From an uncultured Flavobacterium sp. (lineage in GTDB: Bacteria > Bacteroidota > Bacteroidia > Flavobacteriales > Flavobacteriaceae): 64,000 bases of DNA. The position numbers and the translations under genes are program-made. Below, one piece after another: positions 33,842 through 43,700 of this stretch (positions are counted from its first letter, which is position 1; every line of letters begins with the position of its first letter). The stretch is from contig CALTVC010000001.1 in NCBI GenBank assembly GCA_943912855.1, forward strand, positions 124,001-188,000, given 5' to 3'. Below the pieces are notes generated by a model. The model worked only from the letters and a program-made list of their open reading frames with translations, searched no databases and was not told the origin of the DNA.

Positions 33842-35173
33842 TTACTGGCCTTTATTAAAATAGGTGCTACCACCATTTTGTATCAATGAAAAACCTTTTT
33901 CGTCAAACACCATTTTTACCCCAGATCCTTCATGAATAAATTCAGTTTCGCTGAGTGGTGTTATGTAAAACGTTCCCTGCTCATCGGCATGTACGCGTAG
34001 TGTACCGTTTACCAGTTTTACATTAATTACAAACGGAAGATTTTTGTTTGTATAGTTCCCTTCGTAGCGCCTTAATGTGCTTTCACCCAATACTGCCTTT
34101 TCTTTAAAGTCAGGAAAACGGTACGGCAACTTGTAGTAACAACTTAGTACACCAAGCATAATGTCGTTAAAACTATAGTTCACACCATTACCTATTAACG
34201 AAACAGCTATGTTCTCTTTTGGATAATATCCTAAAACCGATTCAAAGCCTTCTATACCGCCGTTATGCCCAAAGTACTTGCGTTCGCCAAAAGGGAAGTT
34301 GAATACGCCTTTCCCGAAGCCCATTTCCATAGTGGTCATATCGGCAAGTGATTTAGGGGATATTATTTTCCCTGCCCAAAGCGCGGTGATGAACTTGGTA
34401 AGATCCTCAGGATTACTTTGCAATGCCCCTGCTCCACCGGCTACACTTTCGTGCCACTCGGGTTGTTTTACCCATTTACCATTTTCAAATTTATACGAAT
34501 AGGCTTCGTTTTTCTTCAGGTTTACTTTACTCAAGTAGTAAGTGTTTTTGAGTCCTGCTTTATTTATAACGCGCTCGGTTACGGCTTCCTTATACGTTTT
34601 ATGCGTTATATCCTGAATGATATAGCCCAACAGCAGGTAGTTGCTATTGCTGTATTCAGCTTTGGTTCCCGGTTCAAAATCCGGTTTGTACTTGTACAGA
34701 CGCTCCAGCATATCGCGACGCAACTGCTGTTTAGTAAGATTTGCAGTAAACGTACTATCGTTGGTATAATTATAAATACCGCTACTGTGATTCAGAAGGT
34801 TGTTAATGGTGATTTTTTCAGCATTTGGCATCTTCGGAAAAAACTTACTCAGCTTATCCGTGCCATTAAGTTTTTTCTCGTCAATGAGCTGAAATACCAT
34901 ACAAGCGGTGAACGTCTTCGTAATACTCCCTATTTTGTACTTAGTAGCAGGATTCGCCTTAATCTTGGCATCCACATCGGCAAAACCATACGCTTTACTA
35001 AACAGCACTACATCCTTAACCCTGATAGTAAGACTCCCCATAAACTTATTGTTCTGGTACAAGTAGGTCATTAGGCTGTCTATCTTTTCGTACCTAGCGC
35101 CCTCGTGCTCATCCTGCGCAAAAGCAGAAAGGTTTATTGTCAAGGCAAAAATCAGTGCAAGTAGTTTTCTCAT
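33842..35173 (-). CDS. Serine hydrolase, class C beta-lactamase-like fold, exported
   Basis: Penicillin-recognising serine hydrolase family (Beta-lactamase PF00144 type), 443 residues. Signal peptide MRKLLALIFALTINLSAFAQ. The active-site Ser-x-x-Lys is S-I-T-K in YKIGSITKTFTACMVFQLID, and the Tyr-x-Asn motif is YSNSNYLLLGYI. The third family motif, GHNGGIEGF, is present as H-N-G. A C-terminal beta domain follows (from about residue 355). It may act on peptides, esters or cell-wall fragments; a resistance function should not be assumed. It is a single-gene unit with repeats upstream. Confidence 0.87.
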   Translation of the reverse strand: MRKLLALIFALTINLSAFAQDEHEGARYEKIDSLMTYLYQNNKFMGSLTIRVKDVVLFSKAYGFADVDAKIKANPATKYKIGSITKTFTACMVFQLIDEKKLNGTDKLSKFFPKMPNAEKITINNLLNHSSGIYNYTNDSTFTANLTKQQLRRDMLERLYKYKPDFEPGTKAEYSNSNYLLLGYIIQDITHKTYKEAVTERVINKAGLKNTYYLSKVNLKKNEAYSYKFENGKWVKQPEWHESVAGGAGALQSNPEDLTKFITALWAGKIISPKSLADMTTMEMGFGKGVFNFPFGERKYFGHNGGIEGFESVLGYYPKENIAVSLIGNGVNYSFNDIMLGVLSCYYKLPYRFPDFKEKAVLGESTLRRYEGNYTNKNLPFVINVKLVNGTLRVHADEQGTFYITPLSETEFIHEGSGVKMVFDEKGFSLIQNGGSTYFNKGQ

Positions 35174-35180
35174 CTTAAAA

Positions 35181-35292
35181 GGTTATGCGGTTATAGGGTA
35201 ATTTGGTTATACGTTAACCCGCCGGAGTGCAATCGCTGATTCCGGTTACATCAAATAAACGTATAACCGAATTTCCGCATAACCCAATAAAC
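35181..35292. repeat. Inverted pair of GTATAACC-type repeats
   Basis: The left arm 35181-35214 (GGTTATGCGG, ATTTGGTTATACGTT) is inverted at 35258-35285 (AACGTATAACCGAAT, CCGCATAACC), with a nine-base insertion in the left arm. The right arm shares GTATAACCGAAT and AATAAACA with 14821-14854. It fills the gap between the serine hydrolase and polA genes. Confidence 0.7.
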
Positions 35293-35297
35293 AAAAA

Positions 35298-38144
35298 TTA
35301 ATGTGCCTGTAGCCAGTTGTCTCCTTCGCCAATTTCCACATCAAGAGGAACCGACAGCGTAAAGGCATTCTCCATTTCGTGCTTAATCATAGGCTTAATG
35401 CGTTCCATCTCATCTTTATAAACGTCAAAAACAAGTTCATCGTGTACCTGAAGCAGCATTTTACTTTTCCAGCCCTCATCTATAAGCCTTTTTTGAATGT
35501 TAATCATGGCTATTTTAATGATGTCGGCAGCGCTACCCTGTATCGGTGCGTTTACGGCATTTCGTTCGGCAGCACCGCGTACCACGGCATTGGCAGAATT
35601 AATGTCTTTAAGATAACGCCTACGGCCAAGCACGGTAGTTACATAACCATTTTCACGAGCCGATTCTATCTGTTCAGATATGTATTGTTTCAGACGAGGG
35701 TAGGTTTTATAGTAAGCATCAATGAGGTCTTTACTTTCCCCACGTGTAAGCGATGTCTGATTACTAAGCCCAAATGCCGAAACGCCATATATAATACCGA
35801 AGTTTACCGTTTTGGCATGGCTACGCTGTTCACGGGTTACTTCCTTAAGAGTGGTATTAAACACCTTGGCAGCAGTACTAGCGTGAATGTCTTCCCTGTT
35901 CTGGAACGAACGTATCATTTCAGGGTCTTCGCTTAGCGCTGCTATAATTCGGAGTTCTATCTGCGAGTAGTCGGCACTTACCAGCGTGTAGTTTTCATCG
36001 CGCGCTACAAATGCCTTACGTATCTGCCTGCCGCGCTCGGTGCGGATAGGAATGTTTTGCAGGTTAGGGTTGTTACTACTCAGTCGGCCCGTTGCGGCAA
36101 CCGTCTGCATATAATCGGTATGCACACGCCCGGTTTTAGGCTGTACTTGCCCCGGAAGCGCATCTACGTAGGTGTTCTGTAGTTTTACCAGCTGACGCCA
36201 ATCCAGTATATCCTGAACAATAGGATTTTCATTTGCCAGGTACGAAAGCACTTCTTCTCCTGTGGCGTATTGTCCTGTTTTGGTTTTCTTTTGTTTGCTA
36301 CCACCAATTTTCATTTTATCAAACAGGATTTCGCCAAGTTGTTTCGGCGACCCCAGGTTAAATGATTCTCCGGCAGTTTCGTAAATCCTTTGTTCCAAAG
36401 CCTTAGAGTCGGCACTGAGTTCTGCCGAAAGCTCTTTAAGGTAGGCTACGTTCAGGTTAATACCTTCGGTTTCCATAGTGGCAAGCACCGGCATTAACGG
36501 AATTTCTATTTCATCAAAGAGTTTGCGTGTGCCGGTTTCATCCAGCATAGGGGCAAAAATCTCTTTTAGTTGTAGGGTAATATCGGCATCTTCTACGGCG
36601 TACTCCTTGATTTTTTCAAGTTCTACGTCGCGCATGCTTTTCTGGCCTTTACCTTTTTTACCAATAAGGGCTTCAATAGGCATGGGCGAATATTTCAGGT
36701 AGGTTTCCGCCAAAATATCCATGCCGTGGCGCATATCCGGGTTGATAAGGTAGTGCGCTATCATGGTGTCAAAAAACTTCCCTTTTACGGTAATGTCATA
36801 ATTGCTTAGTACTTCTAAATCGTACTTAAGGTTTTGTCCAATTTTCTCTATCGCTTCAGCTTCAAAAAACGGACGGAATTTTTCTACCACAGCCTGTGCT
36901 TCATCTCTGTTGGCAGGCACCGGTACATAAAATCCTTTGCCTTTCTCCCAAGAGAATGACATCCCTACAAGTTCGGCAGTAAGCGCATCTACACCTGTGG
37001 TTTCCGTATCAAAACACACCGATGATTGTTTTAGTAAATTCCCTACCAAAAAATTGATGCCCATACCTTCGGCTACCTGGTAGTGATGGTCGGTATTCTC
37101 AAGAGTAGCGTAAAACGAGCTATGCCCCGCAGCAGTATCAGCATCTTCATCTCCAAAGCCAAACAGATTGGTTTGGTTCTCATCTTTCTTGCTGCTTTTT
37201 TTTGCCGGAGCTATTGGCGTATCAGCATTATCCGGGTTTATCTGGTCGTATTCCTCACCGTGTGCAAACAACTTATGGAACTGGTCTGCCATACGGCGGA
37301 ATTCCAACTCATTAAATAACACTTCTACCTTTTCGGTATCAGGTTTGGTAAGTTCGTAATCATGCTCGTCAAAAGTTACATCGCATTCGGTAATGATGGT
37401 TGCCAGTTTTTTAGAAAGTATACCCAGCTCTTTATTGTTCTCTATGTTCTCACGCATTTTACCCTTTAGCTGGTGTGTATTAGCCAAAAGGTTTTCCATA
37501 CTGCCATATTCCTTCAGGAATTTCTTTGCGGTTTTTTCGCCCACACCCGGTAGTCCCGGTATGTTATCAACGGCATCGCCCATCATCCCCAGAAAGTCGA
37601 TAACCTGCTCGGTACGTTCAATTTCAAAACGATCCAGCACCTGCTGTACGCCCCATATCTCTATGTCGTTACCCATACGTGCCGGTCTATACATAAAAAT
37701 ATTCTCGGTAACCAGCTGTGCAAAATCCTTATCGGGGGTAACCATAAATACCTGGTAACCCTGTTTCTCTGCCTGCTGAGCTATGGTACCTATAAGGTCA
37801 TCTGCCTCGCAACCGGCAAGCTCTACCACAGGTATGTGCATTGCCTTCAGTATTTCCTGTATGTAAGGTACGGCTATCTTTATGGCTTCGGGTGTTTCGT
37901 CGCGATTGGCTTTATAAGCGGTAAACATTTCAGAGCGCACCTGGCTGCCCCCTTTATCAAAGGCTACGGCAAGATGATCCGGACGTTCGCGTTTAATAAC
38001 ATCGAGCAGTGAATTCATGAAACCCATAATAGCACTGGTATCCATGCCTTTACTATTTATCCTTGGATTTTTTATAAAGGCGTAGTAACCACGGAAAATG
38101 AGCGCGTAGGCATCGAGCAGGAAAAGTCGTTTTTGCTGAGACAT
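35298..38144 (-). CDS. polA: DNA polymerase I
   Basis: Replication and repair polymerase of 948 residues. Domains: 5'-nuclease (about 1-290, with LLDAYALIFRGYYAF and GMMGDAVDNIPGLPGVGEKTAKK), 3'-5' exonuclease (about 360-545; CFDTETTGVDAL retains the DxE catalytic motif, so proofreading is likely active), and polymerase (about 560-948; VSADYSQIELRII, RSHAKTVNFGIIYG, LLQVHDELVFDV). The start at 38144 (MSQQKRLFLLDAYALIF) is chosen; the upstream extension to 38231 is unlikely. It is transcribed away from the metallophosphoesterase gene. Confidence 0.94.
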   Translation of the reverse strand: MSQQKRLFLLDAYALIFRGYYAFIKNPRINSKGMDTSAIMGFMNSLLDVIKRERPDHLAVAFDKGGSQVRSEMFTAYKANRDETPEAIKIAVPYIQEILKAMHIPVVELAGCEADDLIGTIAQQAEKQGYQVFMVTPDKDFAQLVTENIFMYRPARMGNDIEIWGVQQVLDRFEIERTEQVIDFLGMMGDAVDNIPGLPGVGEKTAKKFLKEYGSMENLLANTHQLKGKMRENIENNKELGILSKKLATIITECDVTFDEHDYELTKPDTEKVEVLFNELEFRRMADQFHKLFAHGEEYDQINPDNADTPIAPAKKSSKKDENQTNLFGFGDEDADTAAGHSSFYATLENTDHHYQVAEGMGINFLVGNLLKQSSVCFDTETTGVDALTAELVGMSFSWEKGKGFYVPVPANRDEAQAVVEKFRPFFEAEAIEKIGQNLKYDLEVLSNYDITVKGKFFDTMIAHYLINPDMRHGMDILAETYLKYSPMPIEALIGKKGKGQKSMRDVELEKIKEYAVEDADITLQLKEIFAPMLDETGTRKLFDEIEIPLMPVLATMETEGINLNVAYLKELSAELSADSKALEQRIYETAGESFNLGSPKQLGEILFDKMKIGGSKQKKTKTGQYATGEEVLSYLANENPIVQDILDWRQLVKLQNTYVDALPGQVQPKTGRVHTDYMQTVAATGRLSSNNPNLQNIPIRTERGRQIRKAFVARDENYTLVSADYSQIELRIIAALSEDPEMIRSFQNREDIHASTAAKVFNTTLKEVTREQRSHAKTVNFGIIYGVSAFGLSNQTSLTRGESKDLIDAYYKTYPRLKQYISEQIESARENGYVTTVLGRRRYLKDINSANAVVRGAAERNAVNAPIQGSAADIIKIAMINIQKRLIDEGWKSKMLLQVHDELVFDVYKDEMERIKPMIKHEMENAFTLSVPLDVEIGEGDNWLQAH

Positions 38145-38220
38145 GAGTCGTTTTTTGTTTGGATGTAAAAATACTGAAACCTGCCTTAATAAAAAACCGA
38201 CATGGGTATATAAAAAAGTG

Positions 38221-38249
38221 CAGCGCCACAAGCATAAGCCAGGGCGCTG
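38221..38249 (-). other. Hairpin upstream of polA
   Basis: CAGCGCC (38221-38227) and GGCGCTG (38243-38249) form a seven-base stem. On the minus strand it is followed by CACTTTTTTAT, so it looks like a terminator or leader attenuator placed about 75 bases upstream of the polA start. The rest of this divergent gap (38145-38440) is otherwise featureless. Confidence 0.4.
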
Positions 38250-38440
38250 TATATATAGAGTATAGTTTGCTTTCCGTTTCTTTTACAAAGCTACACGCGA
38301 TTTCGTGAATAAAAACCTAACAGGTTGATAGCGTTTTCATAAAATTTAACCTGACACAACTACTGACACACACTGTCATGGCACATTTTATGATGCTACA
38401 AAACCCGACACATTTTTTACACACACCTACACATACACAC

Positions 38441-39664
38441 ATGCGCCAAATTATATTACCCCTTTTGCTGTTCTTTGTTGTAATAAGCGAAATTTACACG
38501 TTCATAGCAGTAAAAGAAGCCACAAAAACCCGTTGGTTCCATTGGGTTTACCTTGCCGTTTCACTGATTATCATAGCCTATATTGTTTATTCGTTTACGC
38601 AGTTTGACCGTAGTAAAGGACAAACACGCCAAACCCTGTTTACTATTGGACTAATGCTAATTACCGTAGTACCAAAACTTTTACTGACTGTGGTAATGCT
38701 GGGTGAAGATATTTACAGGTTCTTTTCAGGATGTATCCGTGCATTCGCAGGGCAAACCGGAGAGCCGTTCCTTGCCGACCGTCGTCGTTTTGTGAGCCTT
38801 ACTGCACTGGGGCTGGCAGCCGTGCCGTTCCTGTCATTACTGTATGGTATGACCAAAGGAAAGTACAACTTTAAGGTGCGAAAGGAAACCATCCTGTTCC
38901 CGGACCTACCCGATGCCTTTGATGGTTTTACGCTTACGCAAATTTCTGATGTACATAGTGGCAGCTTTGATAATAAGGAGAAAATAGAATACGCTATTGA
39001 TCTTATCAATGAACAAAAGACCGACATAGTACTTTTTACAGGAGATATTGTAAATACCCACGCCAAAGAAATGCATCCTTGGATTGAAACTTTTAAGCGC
39101 ATACACACGCCTAAGTTTGGTAAGTACTCAGTACTGGGTAACCATGATTATGGCGAGTACGTGCCATGGCCTACCGAAGCAGAAAAGGATGCTAACTTCA
39201 ATGCTATTAAAGACCTGCACAGACAAATCGACTTTAAGCTATTGCTAAATGAGCACATAAAGCTCCAAAAAGACGGACAGGAAATTGCTCTTGTAGGGGT
39301 AGAAAACTGGGGGCATAACTTTAAAAAAGCGGGCGACCTAAATAAGGCGTCGCAAGGACTAGGCAAAGATGATTTTAAAATACTGATGAGTCACGACCCA
39401 AGCCACTGGGACTTAGAGGTTCAGAAAGATGAAAGGCATTACCAGCTTACCCTTGCCGGGCATACACATGGTTTTCAGTTCGGTATAGAGATTCCCGGCT
39501 TTTTTAAATGGAGTCCGGTACAATACGTATACAAACAATGGGCAGGCCTATACGAGAACCTGGGCAGGTATATATATGTAAACCGTGGTTTCGGGTTCCA
39601 TGCATATCCCGGCAGGGTGGGTATATGGCCGGAGATTACCGTGCTAACACTAAAAAAAGGTTAA
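38441..39664 (+). CDS. Membrane-anchored metallophosphoesterase
   Basis: Calcineurin-like phosphoesterase of 407 residues with an N-terminal membrane domain of about four helices (residues 1-150). The catalytic domain has all metal-ligand motifs: TQISDVHSG, FTGDIVNT, GNHDYGEY and AGHTHGFQFG. It resembles the YkuE/YaeI-type phosphoesterases that act on lipid-linked or membrane substrates. The start at 38441 (MRQIILPLLL) is preferred; an upstream ATG at 38378 would add a His/Thr-rich 21-residue lead. It is divergent from polA. Confidence 0.87.
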   Translation: MRQIILPLLLFFVVISEIYTFIAVKEATKTRWFHWVYLAVSLIIIAYIVYSFTQFDRSKGQTRQTLFTIGLMLITVVPKLLLTVVMLGEDIYRFFSGCIRAFAGQTGEPFLADRRRFVSLTALGLAAVPFLSLLYGMTKGKYNFKVRKETILFPDLPDAFDGFTLTQISDVHSGSFDNKEKIEYAIDLINEQKTDIVLFTGDIVNTHAKEMHPWIETFKRIHTPKFGKYSVLGNHDYGEYVPWPTEAEKDANFNAIKDLHRQIDFKLLLNEHIKLQKDGQEIALVGVENWGHNFKKAGDLNKASQGLGKDDFKILMSHDPSHWDLEVQKDERHYQLTLAGHTHGFQFGIEIPGFFKWSPVQYVYKQWAGLYENLGRYIYVNRGFGFHAYPGRVGIWPEITVLTLKKG

Positions 39665-39690
39665 TTCGTAGCATCGTATTGTAAAAATGC

Positions 39691-39698
39691 TATATTTG
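39691..39698 (+). promoter_or_regulatory. Candidate -7 box (TATATTTG) upstream of the thioredoxin-like gene
   Basis: Exact TAnnTTTG match, 55 bases before the start codon. The nearest TTG is only nine bases away, so the -33 element is unclear. Confidence 0.4.
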
Positions 39699-39753
39699 TA
39701 TGAAATTTACCCAAAATATAGGTTTTTTTAGACTATTCTAACACCGCCAATTT

Positions 39754-40050
39754 ATGTCGAAATTCGGAGAACTTATCAACTCACCTGTTCCCGTACTGAT
39801 TGATTTTTTCACAGAATGGAACGAGCCTTCGGTAGCCATGCACCCTGTTATGAGAGATGTGGCAGCTGCACTGGGCGATAAGGCTAAGGTTATTAAAATT
39901 GACGTGGATAAAAACCAGGAACTTGCCGAAGCCCTGCGTATTAAGGGTTTGCCTACACTTATGATTTATAAAGACGGGCAGGTGGTATGGAGGCAAAGCG
40001 GAGAGCTAGATGCCAATACCATTATAGGGCTGGTTAAAGAACAGGTTTAA
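39754..40050 (+). CDS. Thioredoxin-fold protein lacking both active-site cysteines
   Basis: Stand-alone thioredoxin-like protein of 98 residues. The fold is clear from PVLIDFFTEW, KAKVIKIDVDKNQELAEALRIKGLPTLMIYKDGQ and the cis-proline GLPT motif. The redox motif WCGPC is replaced by WNEPS, so neither cysteine is present and there is no other cysteine in the protein. It cannot be a dithiol oxidoreductase; a binding, scaffold or chaperone role is more likely. It ends with overlapping stops against the convergent deacetylase gene. Confidence 0.85.
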   Translation: MSKFGELINSPVPVLIDFFTEWNEPSVAMHPVMRDVAAALGDKAKVIKIDVDKNQELAEALRIKGLPTLMIYKDGQVVWRQSGELDANTIIGLVKEQV

Positions 40051-40688
40051 TACGGCAATAACCCTATCCTGTAATTTTCCTTTTTTAAAAAATCAATTAC
40101 CCGCGGTAATGCGTACTGCATATTTTGCTGTGCCTTCAGGCTGTCGTGAAATATAATGATGCTGCCGTTCTCTACGTTATCCACTACGTTTTTCAGGCAA
40201 TCTTCAGACGAAATTGTCTGGTCAAAATCCGCGCTGAGTACATCCCACATTATTAGCTTATACCCTTTGTGTCGCATGGCCGATGCCTGTTTACGGCTCA
40301 TTTTGCCGTATGGCGGGCGAAACAGCCTTGTACCTTCAGGCTTGTACTTTAAAATAGATTGCTGGCATTTATCGGCATTTTCAAGATAAAGAGCATCTTC
40401 TGTATTCCAACCGTTAAGGTGGTTAAAGGTATGGTTGCCTACGGCATGCCCTTCTGCTACCACCTGCCTGAATACTTCGGGATGTTTTTCTATGTTATCG
40501 CCTATGCAAAAAAACGTAGCTTTTATGTCGTGCTTACGCAATACATCTAGCACCCAGGGGGTAACTTCGGGTATGGGGCCGTCATCAAAGGTAAGGTATA
40601 CCTTTTTGCGTTTCCGGGCTACGTTCCAAATGAAACCGCCAAAAAACTTCTTAATGAACCATCGTGTTTTTACCCAGTATAATTTCAT
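40047..40688 (-). CDS. Polysaccharide deacetylase (NodB homology domain)
   Basis: Carbohydrate esterase family 4 protein of 213 residues that would remove N- or O-acetyl groups from chitin-like, peptidoglycan or surface polysaccharide. The NodB motifs are visible: TFDDGPIPEVTPWVL (motif 1 with the catalytic Asp and metal Asp), HAVGNHTFNHLNGW (motif 2 with metal His pair), and RLFRPPYGKMSRKQ (motif 3). An N-terminal amphipathic or hydrophobic segment may anchor it. The start at 40688 (MKLYWVKTRWF) is chosen because the alternative at 40721 lies in a terminator hairpin of the next gene. It overlaps the thioredoxin-like gene by four bases at the stops. Confidence 0.87.
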   Translation of the reverse strand: MKLYWVKTRWFIKKFFGGFIWNVARKRKKVYLTFDDGPIPEVTPWVLDVLRKHDIKATFFCIGDNIEKHPEVFRQVVAEGHAVGNHTFNHLNGWNTEDALYLENADKCQQSILKYKPEGTRLFRPPYGKMSRKQASAMRHKGYKLIMWDVLSADFDQTISSEDCLKNVVDNVENGSIIIFHDSLKAQQNMQYALPRVIDFLKKENYRIGLLPY

Positions 40689-40702
40689 AGACTTATAAAA
40701 AA

Positions 40703-40722
40703 GATGCAGCCGAAGCTGCATC
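40703..40722 (-). terminator. Hairpin terminator after the first DUF2723 gene
   Basis: Stem GATGCAGC/GCTGCATC with a CGAA (minus strand TTCG) loop; on the minus strand followed by TTTTTTATAAG. It terminates the gene ending at 40734. Confidence 0.88.
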
Positions 40723-40733
40723 CTGTATTCTTA

Positions 40734-43700
40734 TTATTTCTTTTTAGTAGTATCTGCCGTTGGGGTTATTTCAGCAGCCTTCAGGGCTTTTGCCAAAGTG
40801 TCTTCTTCATCAAAAGCACCTTCGCCTTCGTTCTCCCTTTTGTAACGGCCTACACCCTGATTCAGCTTGTTAAACTTAGGATATTCCTTATTATAGTAAG
40901 CGTCATCTCCGCTTTCTTTAGCCAGCCATAGTAGGCTACGGTAGCGTTCTATGTCTGTAGCTATGTCATTACGTATGTACGACTGGTCTGTGGCGCTAAC
41001 ACCTGCATAGAACACAAGGCTTTCCTGGTATTTCTTAATCAGCTTATCCAGCAGCTTGTGGGCGCTCGCCTGGTCGCCCAGTTCATAGTAGCCCGTAATG
41101 AACGGCTCAAGCAAAGTATAGTACCCAAACTCATCTACCGGAAGCTTGGTCATGGCAAGGTCGATGACCTTACGTGCCTTAACCTTGTCGCCCTCGTCTA
41201 TGAGTGCCTGCATAAGCCTTGCCATATTGGTACGGTAGCTAATGCTGTTTTTACGGGTTTCAGGGTCGTGGTATATTTTAGGATCTTCGCTGTTACCCCA
41301 AGTCCAACCCATAACAATATCGTACATTTTCTTGGTGTCTATACGGCCCATGTCAAGCGGACTACCGTCTTCAGGTATTGCTGTTTTAACAGGAACCAGT
41401 TTGTACACCATACCATCAAGCTGAAGGTAATCCTTCATCCATAGGTAATCGTCATCGCCAAAGCTGCCACCGGTAAAGTATATAGGCCTTTTCCAGTTGT
41501 TGTTGTACACAATATCAAGCATCATAAGACGATTTTTGTACAATGCCTCACCTTTAATATCAAAGTCAATATATGGCACAATACTATCCTGAAGCGCAGC
41601 CGAAACGGTATTGCTCTTAAGCACCGCGTTTTTATCTACAGTAAACCTTACTTTGTTTGTAGGGTAGAAGTTTACCGAATGTCCGTTGTTTAATTTCAGT
41701 TTCAGCCTCTCATCATCGCTGGCAATGAATTTAATGAACTGCCCAAGATCCCAACGCTTTTCGGTGTTTTTATCAAACAGCATATAATCGCGTGTACCCG
41801 GTTTGTACTGGTCGTGCGTAAAGCTTATCGGCATAGGGTCGCTGTCGTATGCCTTGCGTTTCATTTGGTCTATGTACCAGTCGGTCATAAACAGGCTGGT
41901 GTTTACAATACGCACATCTGTACGGAAACCTTCAATTTCCTGGGCGTACCATAGCGGGAATGTATCATTATCGCCTATGGTAAACAGTATGGCGTTTTTA
42001 TCGCAGGAAGACAGGTATGCCTTAGCCATGGCAAGAGCCGTATAGCGGTTAGCACGGTTGTGGTCGTCCCAGTTTTGGCTTGCCAAAAGCACCGGAGCAG
42101 CCAACAAACAAACGGCTGTTACTGCAGGTACAGCGATTTTCGGCGCTATGTATTTTTTAATCCAGTCGTAGATGGCGTATACACCAAAGCCCAGCCAAAT
42201 GGAGAATACATAGAACGAACCTACAAGGGCATAATCACGCTCGCGTGGTTCGAACGGCCTTTCGTTAAGGTATATTTTTAGTGCAAGACCTGTAAATAAG
42301 AACAGGGTAAACAGCACATAAAAGCTTTTAGAATCTTTAGTAGCGTGGTATGCCAAACCGATACAGGCAAGGATAAACGGTAGTAGGTAATACACATTGT
42401 GCGCCCTATTGTTCGCCTGGTCAGACGGTATGTTTTTCTGGCTACCAAGACGGATTTCGTCTAATGGTGTTATACCCGAAATCCAGTTTCCGTCAAGGTC
42501 GTCATAACGTCCCTGTATGTCGTTTTGCCTTCCGGCAAAGTTCCACATAAGGTAACGCAGGTACATGTAGCCAAACTGATATTCAAACATAAACTGCATG
42601 TTTTGCATGAATGTAGGTTTGTCTATGATAAGGAAACTGCTGTAGTTGTTCAGGAATTTACCGTAATCGTCATAATCAGCCGCTCCCGAATGGAACTTGT
42701 TTCTGAAGTCGTTTACAATTTGCTGTATGTTGCTACGGGCTTCTTCTACTGCCGCGCCTACTTCTTCATCGCTCATTTTGTCTACCGGAACACCCATGCG
42801 GTACAGATCTTCGGCAAAATCATGCTGAGGATCTACCCTAAATGTAGGAGGAGCCGTAAAACTCATATAGTTGGCAGCACTTTCGGCATTCCACATACGT
42901 GGCATAAAGCCCTTGTGATTGTCGTCTGTGTTTTGCTTGGCATTCTTAAAGTCGTTTACCACTATGTACTTACCGGTGGTATAATCCCTCTGATAGTTAG
43001 GCTTTTCGTCTTCGTAAGGGTGTTCTTTATCAAGACCACTATACGTATCAGTATACATAGGGCCGTAGAATAGCTTTTGCTCACCGTACTGCTCACGATT
43101 GTAGTATGCAAGTACCTCGGCAGCATCACTTGGTTTATTTTCGTTAATTACCACGTCGGCATTGGCACGAATAGGCAACATCATCCAGGTACTGAAACCT
43201 ACAAAGATAAACAGCACACAAAGCAGTATGGTGTTGTACAGTGCAAGACCTTTCTTTTTGGTATAACCAAGCCCGAAATAGAACCCGGCTACCAATGCAA
43301 GGAATACAAATATGGTACCTGAGTTAAACGGAAGCCCAAGGCTGTTTACCATAAATATTTCAGTTTTCCCGAAAAGTGCCATAGTATATGGCAACAGGAA
43401 TTTGAATATAAAAAGTAGTATAGCCACAATAACCACATTGGCTATCAGGAAGCTTTTTACCGTTACGTTTTTGTAGTTTTTAAAGAAGTAGATAAACCCA
43501 ATACTTGGAAAAGCAAGGATAGCCATAAAGTGTACACCAAATGACAAACCGATTACCAATGATATGATAAGGAGCCATTTGCTACCTCTAGGGGTGTGCA
43601 TTTCTTCTTCCCATTTAAGGCCAAGCCAAAGCAGAAGCGCTATGAAAAGCGATGCCATGGCATAAACCTCAGCTTCGGTAGCGTTAAACCAAAAGCTATC

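Noticed and set aside
35293..35297. Possible promoter or gene between the serine hydrolase and polA
   Set aside because: The gap is filled by an inverted pair of dispersed repeats and has no consensus promoter or ORF.
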